Source: Neglectibacter timonensis
Lineage (GTDB): Bacteria; Bacillota; Clostridia; Oscillospirales; Acutalibacteraceae
DNA: 64,000 nucleotides
Reading direction: 5' to 3'
NCBI RefSeq assembly: GCF_900048895.1
Contig: NZ_LT160640.1
Coordinates: forward strand, 1,607,865-1,671,864
This document shows positions 41,990-50,165 of the stretch, one piece after another (within the stretch, counting starts at the first letter, position 1; each line of letters starts with the position of its first letter). The notes below the pieces were generated by a model. That model did not search any database. It had not been told where the DNA came from and saw only the letters and a list, made by a program, of their open reading frames with translations. Both the position numbers and the translations under genes were made by a program.

Positions 41990-43726
41990 TTATGAATTAG
42001 AGTACGACTTCTTATCCAGCCTCACATCCTGTCCTTTCAGCCTGGTCCGAAGCGTCGTAATGTCCGCGGAGGAAAGGTTGTAAGGCCACTTTTTGGTGGA
42101 AGAGGACGCATTGTATTCCGCGCAGTAGCCAGCCGCCACGCCCGCCGCATCCCCCAGCACCGCCAGATTGGGCGCCACCCTGGCCTTTGCCCAGGCATAG
42201 GAACACATGTTGGCCGCGTAGCCCGGCAGCAGCAGATTCGCCACATACCGCGTGGTCAGGGCGTTGTAAGGAACATAGACAGGCTTAGGGGGACTCTTTG
42301 ACGAATCCCGGGTATATTCCGTCCCCCATACATAATTCCCATTGACCTTCATCTCCTCTATCTTATAGGGGTGCATATCGGTCCCATAGTAGATGACGCC
42401 CACAGCGGTGGGCTTATAGGCAAGATCAGCCCCCGTCTGTGCAGCTTCCGATGTGCTCGCATCTTTCGACGCCGTCATGGTGATATGATAATTGGTATCC
42501 TCTGTCCCATGAGCGCGGTTTGTGGAAACATCCGACATGTGCACGGTCTCCCGAAGATACAGCACCTCGCCGGTGACCACCTTCCCATTGCGGATTACCA
42601 GCTCCGCATTTGTGAACTGGGGCCCCAGGGACTGGATGCATTCCGTAATCGTCTTCCGTTCCGTTGTATTGTTCAGCAGGTTGTTGGCCTCCGCCCAGGA
42701 TTTATCCACATTCCAGCAGCCCCCCACCACATTGTTGGGGTAAAATTTAGTGCCCACGTCCCGTTCGTTTGCCCTGCCGTCCACGTGGAAAATCATCAGC
42801 GTGTTGATCCACCACTCGTCGCTGTCGTATCCGTCCCGGGCCATATTGTAGCCCTTGAAAGCGTACCTTCCGCCATGGCTGTCGTTAAAGGTCTTGATCG
42901 GGCCATTGGGGTTGACCAGGCCCACCCTGCCGCCTGCGGATTCACAGCACTTTCCGTCGCTGCGGTAAGTGGAGCCGGAAGCGTTCTGGCTTCTGTAAAA
43001 ATAATCCCATTCTGCGCCATTTGCATCCACGATCCGGTCGGTTCCGCTTGGAGGAGCAGCCGGCGGGACAACCCCCTTGATTTTGAACATCAGCGTCGCC
43101 GCCTGCTGCCTGCCGGTGCTGTCCGCTCCGTCCAGCAGCTGCTTCCCATTTTCCGACCAGGGCCAGTCATACCGGCCCACCGTGACGGAGGTATTGGCCA
43201 TGCGCGCCAAGCGCCCTTCTTCGGAGGCATCCACAAAGATATCCCCCGTTTTCACCACTCCCGTCTCATTTTTCCAGACGATATATCCGCTGGAGTTGCG
43301 CTCGATCCCCTTTAAAGTGACGGAGGTGATCCGGTAGGGGCTGCCGGTTGTGGCAAAGTCGCAGATATCCGTACGGTACATCACTTCGATATTCGTCCGT
43401 TTCCCCACCATGGTGGCAAACTTCTGGGCGAGGGTGTCGGTGCTGTAGCCCTTCCCGGCGTAGTCGCTCACCTTGTTCCCGTTTTTGTCAAACAGGTAAT
43501 CGCTGAAGGTATAGTAGAAGGAACCCTTTTGCTGAAAGTCTGCCCTTGCCGTACCTTCCTGATCCCAATAGTTCTGCCCGCCGACCGTGACGATGCCGCC
43601 CAGCTTTCCCGTGGTATCCGGCACGACCAGAAGGACCTTCCCGCTGGTGATCTGCGACGCCGCCTTGCACGCCGCGAACACCGCCTGCAGCCCGTTTCCG
43701 TAAACGATCACTTTGTAATCCGACAT
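41990..43726 (-). CDS. FAD-dependent oxidoreductase
   Basis: A 578-residue flavoprotein of the FAD_oxidored type. The N-terminal dinucleotide fold (KVIVYGNGLQAVFAACKAA) departs from the GxGxxG consensus; the second conserved site is TGDIFVDASEEGRLARMANT, and the C-terminal NLAVLGDAAGVAAGYCAEY completes the FAD fold. No signal peptide or membrane segment is seen, so it is probably cytoplasmic despite the adjacent surface-protein gene. The substrate is unknown; some relatives act on sugars or are annotated as xanthan-lyase-like. Confidence 0.8.
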   Translation of the reverse strand: MSDYKVIVYGNGLQAVFAACKAASQITSGKVLLVVPDTTGKLGGIVTVGGQNYWDQEGTARADFQQKGSFYYTFSDYLFDKNGNKVSDYAGKGYSTDTLAQKFATMVGKRTNIEVMYRTDICDFATTGSPYRITSVTLKGIERNSSGYIVWKNETGVVKTGDIFVDASEEGRLARMANTSVTVGRYDWPWSENGKQLLDGADSTGRQQAATLMFKIKGVVPPAAPPSGTDRIVDANGAEWDYFYRSQNASGSTYRSDGKCCESAGGRVGLVNPNGPIKTFNDSHGGRYAFKGYNMARDGYDSDEWWINTLMIFHVDGRANERDVGTKFYPNNVVGGCWNVDKSWAEANNLLNNTTERKTITECIQSLGPQFTNAELVIRNGKVVTGEVLYLRETVHMSDVSTNRAHGTEDTNYHITMTASKDASTSEAAQTGADLAYKPTAVGVIYYGTDMHPYKIEEMKVNGNYVWGTEYTRDSSKSPPKPVYVPYNALTTRYVANLLLPGYAANMCSYAWAKARVAPNLAVLGDAAGVAAGYCAEYNASSSTKKWPYNLSSADITTLRTRLKGQDVRLDKKSYSNS

Positions 43727-43853
43727 AGGTAACGCTCCTTTCGCATCCGGAACCGGATGCCGCTCATCGCTTGTTTCCGCTTTCTCCCTACGTCAAGCCA
43801 AAATACCGGCAGGCAATCATCTCTTTTCGACTGTTTCTGATATTTATAAATTC

Positions 43854-43882
43854 ACATTACCACGTTCCGACCTCTAAGTCAA
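43854..43882 (-). promoter_or_regulatory. Promoter of the FAD oxidoreductase operon
   Basis: On the minus strand TTGACT (43877-43882) and TAATGT (43854-43859) are 17 bp apart, giving a leader of about 120 bases. The AT-rich interval 43883-44010 up to the mntP promoter shows no gene. Confidence 0.65.
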
Positions 43883-44014
43883 GAATCGGCACTAAATATA
43901 TATCAAATTACACATTTTATATACATTTTTAATATTTTGCACAATCCATGTCTCGATTCATGCCTACCATATCTGACTGCGGAACAGGGCAAGGGCAGTT
44001 CCCAAAGGAACTGC

Positions 44015-44043
44015 TTGACAAGCTTTCCATAATCAGATAAAAT
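44015..44043 (+). promoter_or_regulatory. mntP promoter
   Basis: TTGACA (44015-44020) and TAAAAT (44038-44043) are 17 bp apart. An 8-bp inverted repeat (GCAGTTCC, 43995-44002; GGAACTGC, 44007-44014) ends exactly where the -35 begins and could be an operator. Confidence 0.8.
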
Positions 44044-44049
44044 AATAAA

Positions 44050-44178
44050 ACACCCTGTGGGGGAGTAGTTTGCGGGATACCGCGGCATTGCCAACATATT
44101 GATGGAAATCTGGTTCTGCCTGAAAAAACGAGACTCACGGAAAGCGGCGTTCTGCCGCCTTCCGCTGAGTCTTTTTTT
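44050..44178 (+). ncRNA. yybP-ykoY manganese riboswitch with terminator
   Basis: The leader holds the hallmark GGGGAGTAG loop (44060-44068) followed by GCGGGATACCGC (44072-44083) and downstream pairing elements, and ends in a terminator: GACTCA.GGAA.GCGG stem (from 44132) pairing to 44171, then TTTTTTT. The yybP-ykoY class binds Mn2+ and switches on Mn2+ exporters. Its position directly before mntP agrees with this. Confidence 0.85.
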
Positions 44179-44228
44179 GGCTGCGTGGGCGGCCGCCGCG
44201 GAGAAACAGAGAGGGGAATTGGAAAATT

Positions 44229-44807
44229 ATGGGACTTTTCGAACTTTTCACACTGGCTGTAGGCCTTTCTATGGACGCTTTTGCGGTGGCCGTCTGCAAG
44301 GGGCTGGCCCTCAAGGCCGCCAAGCCGCGGAACATGGTGATAATAGGCCTGTGGTTCGGCGGTTTTCAAGCGCTGATGCCTCTGCTGGGGTACCTGGTAG
44401 GCATCCAGTTCCGGGACAGCATCACGGCTTTTGACCACTGGATCGCCTTTGTGCTGCTGGGCCTGATCGGCGCCAACATGATCCGCGAGGCGGTCTCCAA
44501 AAAGGACGGCTGCGAAGACTGCGGCGAAGCTGACGCTTCCCTCTCTTTCCGCTCCATGCTGCCCCTGGCGCTGGCCACCAGCATAGACGCCCTTGCCGTG
44601 GGGGTAAGCTTTGCTTTTCTGCAGGTGGATATCGTGCCGGCGGTCTCGTTTATCGGCGTTATCACCTTCCTGCTCTCCGCCCTGGGCCTGAAGCTTGGCA
44701 GCCTGTTCGGCGTGCGCTATAAGAGCCGCGCAGAGCTCATCGGCGGCATCATCCTGATTCTCATCGGCCTGAAGATTCTGCTGGAGCATTTGGGTGTTCT
44801 TGGATAA
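44229..44807 (+). CDS. mntP: MntP manganese efflux pump
   Basis: A 192-residue membrane protein with six helices and the duplicated Asp motif of Mnt[14 protein letters not shown] near residue 15 and [13 protein letters not shown] near residue 118. It exports Mn2+ when the cytoplasmic level is high. Its synthesis is probably controlled by the manganese riboswitch in its leader. Confidence 0.95.
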   Translation: MGLFELFTLAVGLSMDAFAVAVCKGLALKAAKPRNMVIIGLWFGGFQALMPLLGYLVGIQFRDSITAFDHWIAFVLLGLIGANMIREAVSKKDGCEDCGEADASLSFRSMLPLALATSIDALAVGVSFAFLQVDIVPAVSFIGVITFLLSALGLKLGSLFGVRYKSRAELIGGIILILIGLKILLEHLGVLG

Positions 44808-44843
44808 ATTGAGAATTAGTTTTAAAATTCTACATACTACCAG

Positions 44844-44891
44844 AAAACCCGGGCTTTTTCACTTGACAAAGCCCGGGTTTTCCTGTACCAT
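44844..44891 (+). promoter_or_regulatory. mntP terminator fused to the ZIP-gene promoter
   Basis: A perfect 14-bp terminator stem (44844-44857 with 44868-44881) closes mntP. Its loop contains TTGACA (44863-44868), which with TACCAT (44886-44891) forms a promoter of 17-bp spacing for the next gene. The same DNA thus ends one transcript and begins another. Confidence 0.7.
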
Positions 44892-44937
44892 GTTAGAGGA
44901 TACTAACTGATTATAAAGAATCTTTGAGGTGATTTTT

Positions 44938-45738
44938 ATGACTGCGCAGTCCATACTCTGGGCCGCCGGAGGAACCGGCTTCACCTTCCTGATGACCACC
45001 CTGGGCGCCGCCCTGGTTTTCTTCTTCAAAAACAAAATCAGCGCTGACGTGCAGCGCATTTTTCTGGGGTTTGCAGCCGGGGTGATGATCGCCGCCTCCG
45101 TATGGAGCCTGCTTATCCCGGCCATTGACCAGGCGGAGGGATCCGGCATGCCGGGCTGGCTGCCCGCTGCGGGCGGATTCCTGCTGGGAATCCTTTTCCT
45201 GATGGCGATGGACGCCCTGCTGCCCCATCTGCATGCGGGCGCGGCCAGAGCGGAAGGCGTTGCCTCCCCTTGGAAACGCACCACGCTGCTGGTGCTGGCC
45301 GTCACCCTGCACAACATTCCCGAAGGCATGGCTGTGGGCCTTTCCTTTGCCTTGGCCGCCCAGCATGCCGGAAACGACCCGGCCCTCTATGCCTCCGCCA
45401 TGGCGCTGGCCATCGGCATCGGCATACAGAATTTTCCCGAGGGCGCAGCCATCTCCCTGCCGCTGCGGCAGGAGGGGCTCTCTGCCGGGAAAAGCTTTCT
45501 TTACGGCTCCCTTTCCGGCATTGTGGAGCCCATTTTCGGCATCCTGGTGGTCTTGGCAGCCGGTACCATCCAGCCCTTGATGCCCTGGCTTCTCAGCTTT
45601 GCCGCAGGGGCCATGATGTACGTGGTGGTGGAAGAGCTGATTCCAGAGGCCCACCTGGGGGAACACTCGCACCCGGGCACCTTGGGGGTCATGGGCGGCT
45701 TTCTCATCATGATGATTTTGGATGTGGCGCTGGGATAA
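44938..45738 (+). CDS. ZIP-family metal transporter
   Basis: A 266-residue ZIP transporter with eight membrane helices. Metal-site motifs HNIPEGMAVG (TM4) and QNFPEGAAIS (TM5) are intact; the second has Gln in place of His, as in several bacterial ZupT-like proteins. A His-containing loop (PHLHAG) precedes TM4. It imports Zn2+ or another divalent metal. The ATG at 44938 follows GAGGTGA at 5 bases. Placed after mntP but with its own promoter. Confidence 0.92.
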   Translation: MTAQSILWAAGGTGFTFLMTTLGAALVFFFKNKISADVQRIFLGFAAGVMIAASVWSLLIPAIDQAEGSGMPGWLPAAGGFLLGILFLMAMDALLPHLHAGAARAEGVASPWKRTTLLVLAVTLHNIPEGMAVGLSFALAAQHAGNDPALYASAMALAIGIGIQNFPEGAAISLPLRQEGLSAGKSFLYGSLSGIVEPIFGILVVLAAGTIQPLMPWLLSFAAGAMMYVVVEELIPEAHLGEHSHPGTLGVMGGFLIMMILDVALG

Positions 45739-45917
45739 GGGCAGGCCGCGGACTCTTCTGCACCCCATCACCACCTTTTGAAAAAGCCGGGCGAAAACTT
45801 TACTTTTTCCAATGGCCCGCAGCCCGGCAAGAACAAGCCGGCAGCGGCTAAGGGACGCGGGAACAAAACCGAACGTCAGATGATCGGGAGGAGCGCGGCG
45901 AACGACCCTCCGCCACT

Positions 45918-45967
45918 TAAAAAAGGCCGTCTTTTGGAAGAATGACGGCCAAAGGCTTTTTTTATAC
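45918..45967 (+). terminator. Terminator after the ZIP gene
   Basis: GGCCGTC (45925-45931) pairs with GACGGCC (45944-45950); AAAGGC and a run of T follow. The preceding 45739-45917 shows no gene. Confidence 0.65.
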
Positions 45968-45973
45968 AGCAGA

Positions 45974-46020
45974 AGGCCGTCAGCGGGGAAAAATCCCCTG
46001 CTGACGGCCTCTCCGTTTTT
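45974..46020. terminator. Second strong hairpin between ZIP and GH127 genes
   Basis: An approximately 16-bp stem (45974-45989 with 45994-46010, one bulge) is followed by CTCCGTTTTT on the plus strand. It lies 36 bases beyond the GH127 stop and may end that convergent transcript too. It shares AGGCCGTC with the previous hairpin. Confidence 0.7.
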
Positions 46021-46045
46021 CTATCCGCATTCCTTCCGAACCCGG

Positions 46046-47977
46046 TCAGGCCTCCGGCAGCCAGACGCGCATCTGGTTCAGGCCGCGGTTTCCCCAGGTA
46101 TAATAGGGCACCATGCGGATTTCCGTTTTCTCCCTTCCGGGCCGGCTGGCCGTGTACAGGTCTTCCATCTGCTGGGTACGCCATCCATCCGCCAGCACTG
46201 GGACCACACCGCCCAGAAGTCCGGCATCAAAGTCCTCCTCCCGCAGAGCCCCATCCCGGTTCAGGGATAGGGAGAGGATATCGCCTCCATTGTCCACACC
46301 CTCCGCGCAGTACACCAGGGGCCCGCGCTGCACCGCCGCGCAGCCGGTATCCGCCGGAATTTTGGAGGAGGCAAACACCTTGCGGGGCGTCATATCCAGA
46401 GTAAGCTCGATCACGTCGCCCTCATGGAACTGCCTGTTCAGCATGGCATAGCCGTCCCTGACAGCCGCCGCCAGATCCACAGCTTCTCCATTGACCGTGA
46501 GGGCCGTGTTCCGGCTCCAGCCGGGAATCCGCAGGGCCAGGACAGCCTCCTGCTCCCCATGGAACACATAGCGCACAGCGCCGCAGTGGGGATAACCGGT
46601 TTCACAGCTGAGGGAATATCCCTTGGCAGACTTTACGGTCCCGCCCAGATAGAGATGGAGGAACAGGGCCTCCTCCCCTTCGCTGTAGGCATAGCTGCCG
46701 ATGGAAGAAAGTACCCTCGCCACATTGGGCGGGCAGCAGGCGCAGGCGTACCACTGGGGACGCTGGGGCAGGTCATGCCGCTGGGTGGCTGCTTTTCCGG
46801 AAATCCCCGGCACCACCTCCAGCGGGTTGACATAGAAGAAGCGTTTGCCGTCCAGCTGCATACCGGCAAGCACCGTGTTGTACAGGGCGCGCTCCATCAC
46901 ATCCGCATATTCGCCTTTGGCCTCCAGCTCCAGCATGCGCCGGGCAAAGAACATCAGGCCGATGGAGGCGCAGGTCTCCGCATATACGGTGGCGTTGGGC
47001 AGGTCGTAATCCACTGTAAAGGCCTCTCCGATCACTGTAGAGCCGATGCCGCCGGTGACATACATCCTGCGGTGGGTGATGCTCTTCCACAGCGTTTCGC
47101 AGGCCTCCTTCAGGCCCGCGTCCCCCGTCTCGTTGGCCAGGTCTGCCATGGCGGTATACAGATAGACTGCGCGCACGGCATGTCCCACCGCGTCTTTCTG
47201 CTGGCGGACAGGCAGGGTGCTCTGGGTGTAATCGGTATCCTCGGCGTCATTGCCGGTAGGCCCCCAGACGTTCCAGCCCCGCTTCGCTTTCTCTTCCATA
47301 AAGTAGTTGGGCGCTTCGCCGCGCACATCCACAAAATGCTGCGCCAGCTCTTTATATTTGGAATTTCCGGACGCCCGGTACAGCCTCATCAAGGCCAGCT
47401 CCACCTCGGGATGGCCGGAATACCCCTTGGGGCAGTGATTCATAAACTGCTCGTAAATGCAGTCTGCATTTTTTTCCATCACCTTCAGGAAGCCGTCCTT
47501 GCCCGTAGCCTCATAATAGGCGCAGGCAGCCTCCATCAAATGGCCCGCGCAGTACAGCTCGTGTGCCTCCTGCAGGTTGGTCCAGCGGCGCTCCGGCTCT
47601 TTGACGGTAAAATAGGAATTGAGATAGCCGTCCTCCTGCTGGGCGGAGGCCAGCAGCTCCACCACGCCGTCGATTTCCTTTTCCAGTTCCGGGTCGGGCT
47701 GCACGGTCAGGGAATAGGCGGCGGCCTCCAGCCACTTGGCCACGTCGCTGTCCTGAAACACCATTCCGTAAAACTCTTCCGTTACAGGATTCCCGGCGGT
47801 TTTCTTTGCCGCAATGCGGAAGTTTTCCAGCGCATGGCTCTTCTCCACGCCCTCCAGCCTGTCGTTGAGAATCTCATACTGGTAGGGAATCACCTGCTCT
47901 TTTACCAGCCGCTGACAGTCCGGCAGAAAGCCCTCTCCCGGCTGAAATGCCGTAACCGGCACAGACCTGCTTTTCAT
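46046..47977 (-). CDS. GH127 beta-L-arabinofuranosidase
   Basis: A 643-residue glycoside hydrolase family 127 enzyme. The zinc/thiolate active site of HypBA1-type enzymes is present: Glu and Cys in YAETCAS (about 332-334) and the Cys pair in ACACCPPN (about 414-415), where Cys is the nucleophile. WTNLQEAHELYCAGHLMEAA and GGIGSTVIGEAFT are also typical. It removes beta-L-arabinofuranose from plant hydroxyproline-rich glycoproteins or arabinan fragments. No signal peptide, so oligosaccharides must be imported. An AraR-like operator overlaps its promoter. Confidence 0.94.
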   Translation of the reverse strand: MKSRSVPVTAFQPGEGFLPDCQRLVKEQVIPYQYEILNDRLEGVEKSHALENFRIAAKKTAGNPVTEEFYGMVFQDSDVAKWLEAAAYSLTVQPDPELEKEIDGVVELLASAQQEDGYLNSYFTVKEPERRWTNLQEAHELYCAGHLMEAACAYYEATGKDGFLKVMEKNADCIYEQFMNHCPKGYSGHPEVELALMRLYRASGNSKYKELAQHFVDVRGEAPNYFMEEKAKRGWNVWGPTGNDAEDTDYTQSTLPVRQQKDAVGHAVRAVYLYTAMADLANETGDAGLKEACETLWKSITHRRMYVTGGIGSTVIGEAFTVDYDLPNATVYAETCASIGLMFFARRMLELEAKGEYADVMERALYNTVLAGMQLDGKRFFYVNPLEVVPGISGKAATQRHDLPQRPQWYACACCPPNVARVLSSIGSYAYSEGEEALFLHLYLGGTVKSAKGYSLSCETGYPHCGAVRYVFHGEQEAVLALRIPGWSRNTALTVNGEAVDLAAAVRDGYAMLNRQFHEGDVIELTLDMTPRKVFASSKIPADTGCAAVQRGPLVYCAEGVDNGGDILSLSLNRDGALREEDFDAGLLGGVVPVLADGWRTQQMEDLYTASRPGREKTEIRMVPYYTWGNRGLNQMRVWLPEA

Positions 47978-48029
47978 CGTTCAAATTCCTCCCGTTTCTA
48001 CCTTCGAGTTTCGGTTTCCCGATGGACAC

Positions 48030-48058
48030 ATGATAGCATATTCGATTTGTACGTACAA
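48030..48058 (-). promoter_or_regulatory. GH127 promoter overlapped by an AraR-like operator
   Basis: The perfect palindrome TTGTACGTACAA (48047-48058) is close to the AraR operator core of Bacillus subtilis. On the minus strand its TTGTAC (48053-48058) doubles as -35, 17 bp from TATCAT (48030-48035). A bound repressor would therefore occlude RNA polymerase. No araR gene is in the window. Confidence 0.7.
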
Positions 48059-48215
48059 GCGTTTTTCTCTATTTTCTTTTCGTTTTTGGAAGAATCCCCC
48101 AGCATTGCTTTAAAAGAAATGCAGCGTAAGTACAAAAACCCGGGAAACTCTGGTAAAATAGCAGAAGGAGTACTTGCGCGGACAAAATATCCTGAACTGC
48201 AGAAAGGGGTTCTTT

Positions 48216-48914
48216 ATGCAACGAGATAAAATACTGATTGTCGATGACGAGCATGAAATAGCCGATCTCGTCTCCCTTTATCTTGAAAATGAAGATTTTC
48301 AAGTTTTTAAATTTTACAACGCTATGGATGCGCTCCGCTGCATCGAAACAGAGAAGCTGGATTTGGCCGTATTGGATGTGATGCTCCCTGATATGGACGG
48401 CTTCCAGCTGTGCCAGAAGATCCGGGAACAACATCAATATCCGGTTATCATGCTGACGGCCAGAGGCGAGGGAATTGACAAAATCAACGGCCTGTCCATC
48501 GGAGCGGACGATTATATGACAAAACCGTTCCAGCCTCTGGAACTGGTCGCCAGAGTGAAAGCGCAGCTGAGAAGATATAAACGCTACAATGCCGGCCCGG
48601 AGCATGACAGTGAAATTATCGTCCTCTCCGGACTGTCTCTGGATATAAAGTCCCATACTTGTACACTGAACGAGCATCCGCTCTCCCTGACCCCTACCGA
48701 ATTTTCCATCCTGCAGATTTTATGTCAAAATAAAGGGCGGGTGGTCAGTTCGGAGGAACTGTTCCGCCAGATTTGGAAAGACGAGTATTATACCAAAAAT
48801 AACAACACCATCACCGCGCATATCCGGCATCTGCGGGAAAAAATGGGGGATTCCTATGAAAATCCAAAATACATCAAGACCGTCTGGGGATACGGGTACA
48901 AAATTGAGAACTGA
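48216..48914 (+). CDS. vanR: VanR-like response regulator
   Basis: A 232-residue OmpR-family regulator very close in sequence to VanR of the vanA-type systems: KILIVDDEHEIADLVSLYLEN at the start, phospho-acceptor Asp near 52 (LAVLDVMLPD), ADDYMTKPFQPLELVARVKA, and the DNA-binding part with SLTPTEFSILQILCQNKG and KYIKTVWGYGYKIE. In van systems VanR activates resistance genes in response to glycopeptides. The ATG at 48216 follows AAAGGGG. Confidence 0.88.
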   Translation: MQRDKILIVDDEHEIADLVSLYLENEDFQVFKFYNAMDALRCIETEKLDLAVLDVMLPDMDGFQLCQKIREQHQYPVIMLTARGEGIDKINGLSIGADDYMTKPFQPLELVARVKAQLRRYKRYNAGPEHDSEIIVLSGLSLDIKSHTCTLNEHPLSLTPTEFSILQILCQNKGRVVSSEELFRQIWKDEYYTKNNNTITAHIRHLREKMGDSYENPKYIKTVWGYGYKIEN

Positions 48915-50040
48915 AAGAAAGAAAACGGGTTATACCGCCTTTCAAGTCAGGATTATGCGGCGTTTCTGCATCAGCGCGATCATTTCAACCGTGATCGTGG
49001 TCGGCCTTTACCTGTTCTTATGGAAACATCGCATGGGCGATTGGATCATCTCCCTGATGGAACTGTGGATGGACATGGACCATGAAGAGGCGTTTCTCCT
49101 ATATAATAACTATTTTCGGGGCTATAGGGAAATCTTTTTTGCTGTTGCGATCATTCTCGTTTTTTTGCTGCTGCTCTGGTACCTGTTCCGATGGATGGCC
49201 CGGTACTTCAGGGAGATCAATTCCGGAATCGACAGCCTTCTGTCTGACCACGCGGAGCGAATCCAGCTTTCCCCGGAGATGGAGCCCTTTGAAAACAAGC
49301 TGAACTCGGTGCAGAACATTCTGACACAAAGGGCACAAGCGGCCAGAACTGCTGAACAGCGGAAGAATGAGCTGGTCATGTACCTGGCGCACGATATCCG
49401 GACGCCCTTGACCTCCATCATCGGGTATTTGAATTTGCTGGAGGAGATTCCCGATCTCCCCGCCGTGCAAAAGGCAAACTACATTCACATCTCCCTGGAA
49501 AAAGCATACCGTCTGGAAAAGATGATAGACGAGTTTTTTGAAATTACCCGTTACAACACCCAGCAAATCACCATCACCCCCAAGCCTGTTGACCTGTATT
49601 ATCTGCTCGTACAGGTGATAGACGAGCACATCCCGCTTCTTAATGAACATGGAAACTATGTCGCTTTCCAGGCGGAGGAACCGCTGCAGGTTTGCGGCGA
49701 CGCGGAGAAGCTGGCCCGTGTATTCAACAATCTTCTTAAAAACGCAGCGTCATACAGCGAATCCGGAGCAGAGGTCATCGTACGTGCCGAGGATAAGGGG
49801 GAAAAAGTTGTTGTGTCTGTCTGCAGTTACGGAAAAACCATTCCGGGGGAAAAGCTGGACACCGTGTTTGAAAAATTCTATCGCCTGGATGAATCCCGCG
49901 CTGCAGGCACAGGAGGAACGGGGCTGGGGCTTGCCATAGCAAAGGAGATCGTCACCCTGCACGGCGGGACGATTACAGCCAACAGCGAAAACGGATGGAC
50001 ACGCTTTACCGTTACACTGCCCATTGCAAAAAAAGCATAA
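48856..50040 (+). CDS. vanS: VanS-like sensor histidine kinase
   Basis: A 394-residue membrane kinase closely resembling VanS of vanA-type clusters: two membrane helices (about 38-58 and 95-115), H-box VMYLAHDIRTPLTSIIGYL (His near 179), YRLEKMIDEFFEITRYN, N-box FNNLLKNAASYS, FEKFYRLDESR and GGTGLGLAIAKEIV. The ATG at 48856 has GGGGGA before it but overlaps vanR by 59 bases; a later TTG (48903) or ATG (48955) cannot be excluded. It should phosphorylate VanR. Confidence 0.86.
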   Translation: MKIQNTSRPSGDTGTKLRTERKKTGYTAFQVRIMRRFCISAIISTVIVVGLYLFLWKHRMGDWIISLMELWMDMDHEEAFLLYNNYFRGYREIFFAVAIILVFLLLLWYLFRWMARYFREINSGIDSLLSDHAERIQLSPEMEPFENKLNSVQNILTQRAQAARTAEQRKNELVMYLAHDIRTPLTSIIGYLNLLEEIPDLPAVQKANYIHISLEKAYRLEKMIDEFFEITRYNTQQITITPKPVDLYYLLVQVIDEHIPLLNEHGNYVAFQAEEPLQVCGDAEKLARVFNNLLKNAASYSESGAEVIVRAEDKGEKVVVSVCSYGKTIPGEKLDTVFEKFYRLDESRAAGTGGTGLGLAIAKEIVTLHGGTITANSENGWTRFTVTLPIAKKA

Positions 50041-50090
50041 TCCCTTCATTTTTTCTTAGGAAAAGAACTGTTTGATCTTTAAAATCACAA

Positions 50091-50130
50091 GGCCCCTGTC
50101 TGGTAAAATAACAGCCAGACAGGGGCTTTT
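50091..50130 (+). terminator. Terminator between vanS and vanY
   Basis: A perfect 12-bp stem (50092-50103 with 50115-50126, 11-base loop) is followed by TTTT. Only 35 bases separate it from the vanY start codon and no promoter is visible in that gap, so vanY must rely on read-through or on a promoter before the hairpin. Confidence 0.8.
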
Positions 50131-50165
50131 GCTTTGCCCTGCATGAAAGGAGCTGCTTAGTCGTT

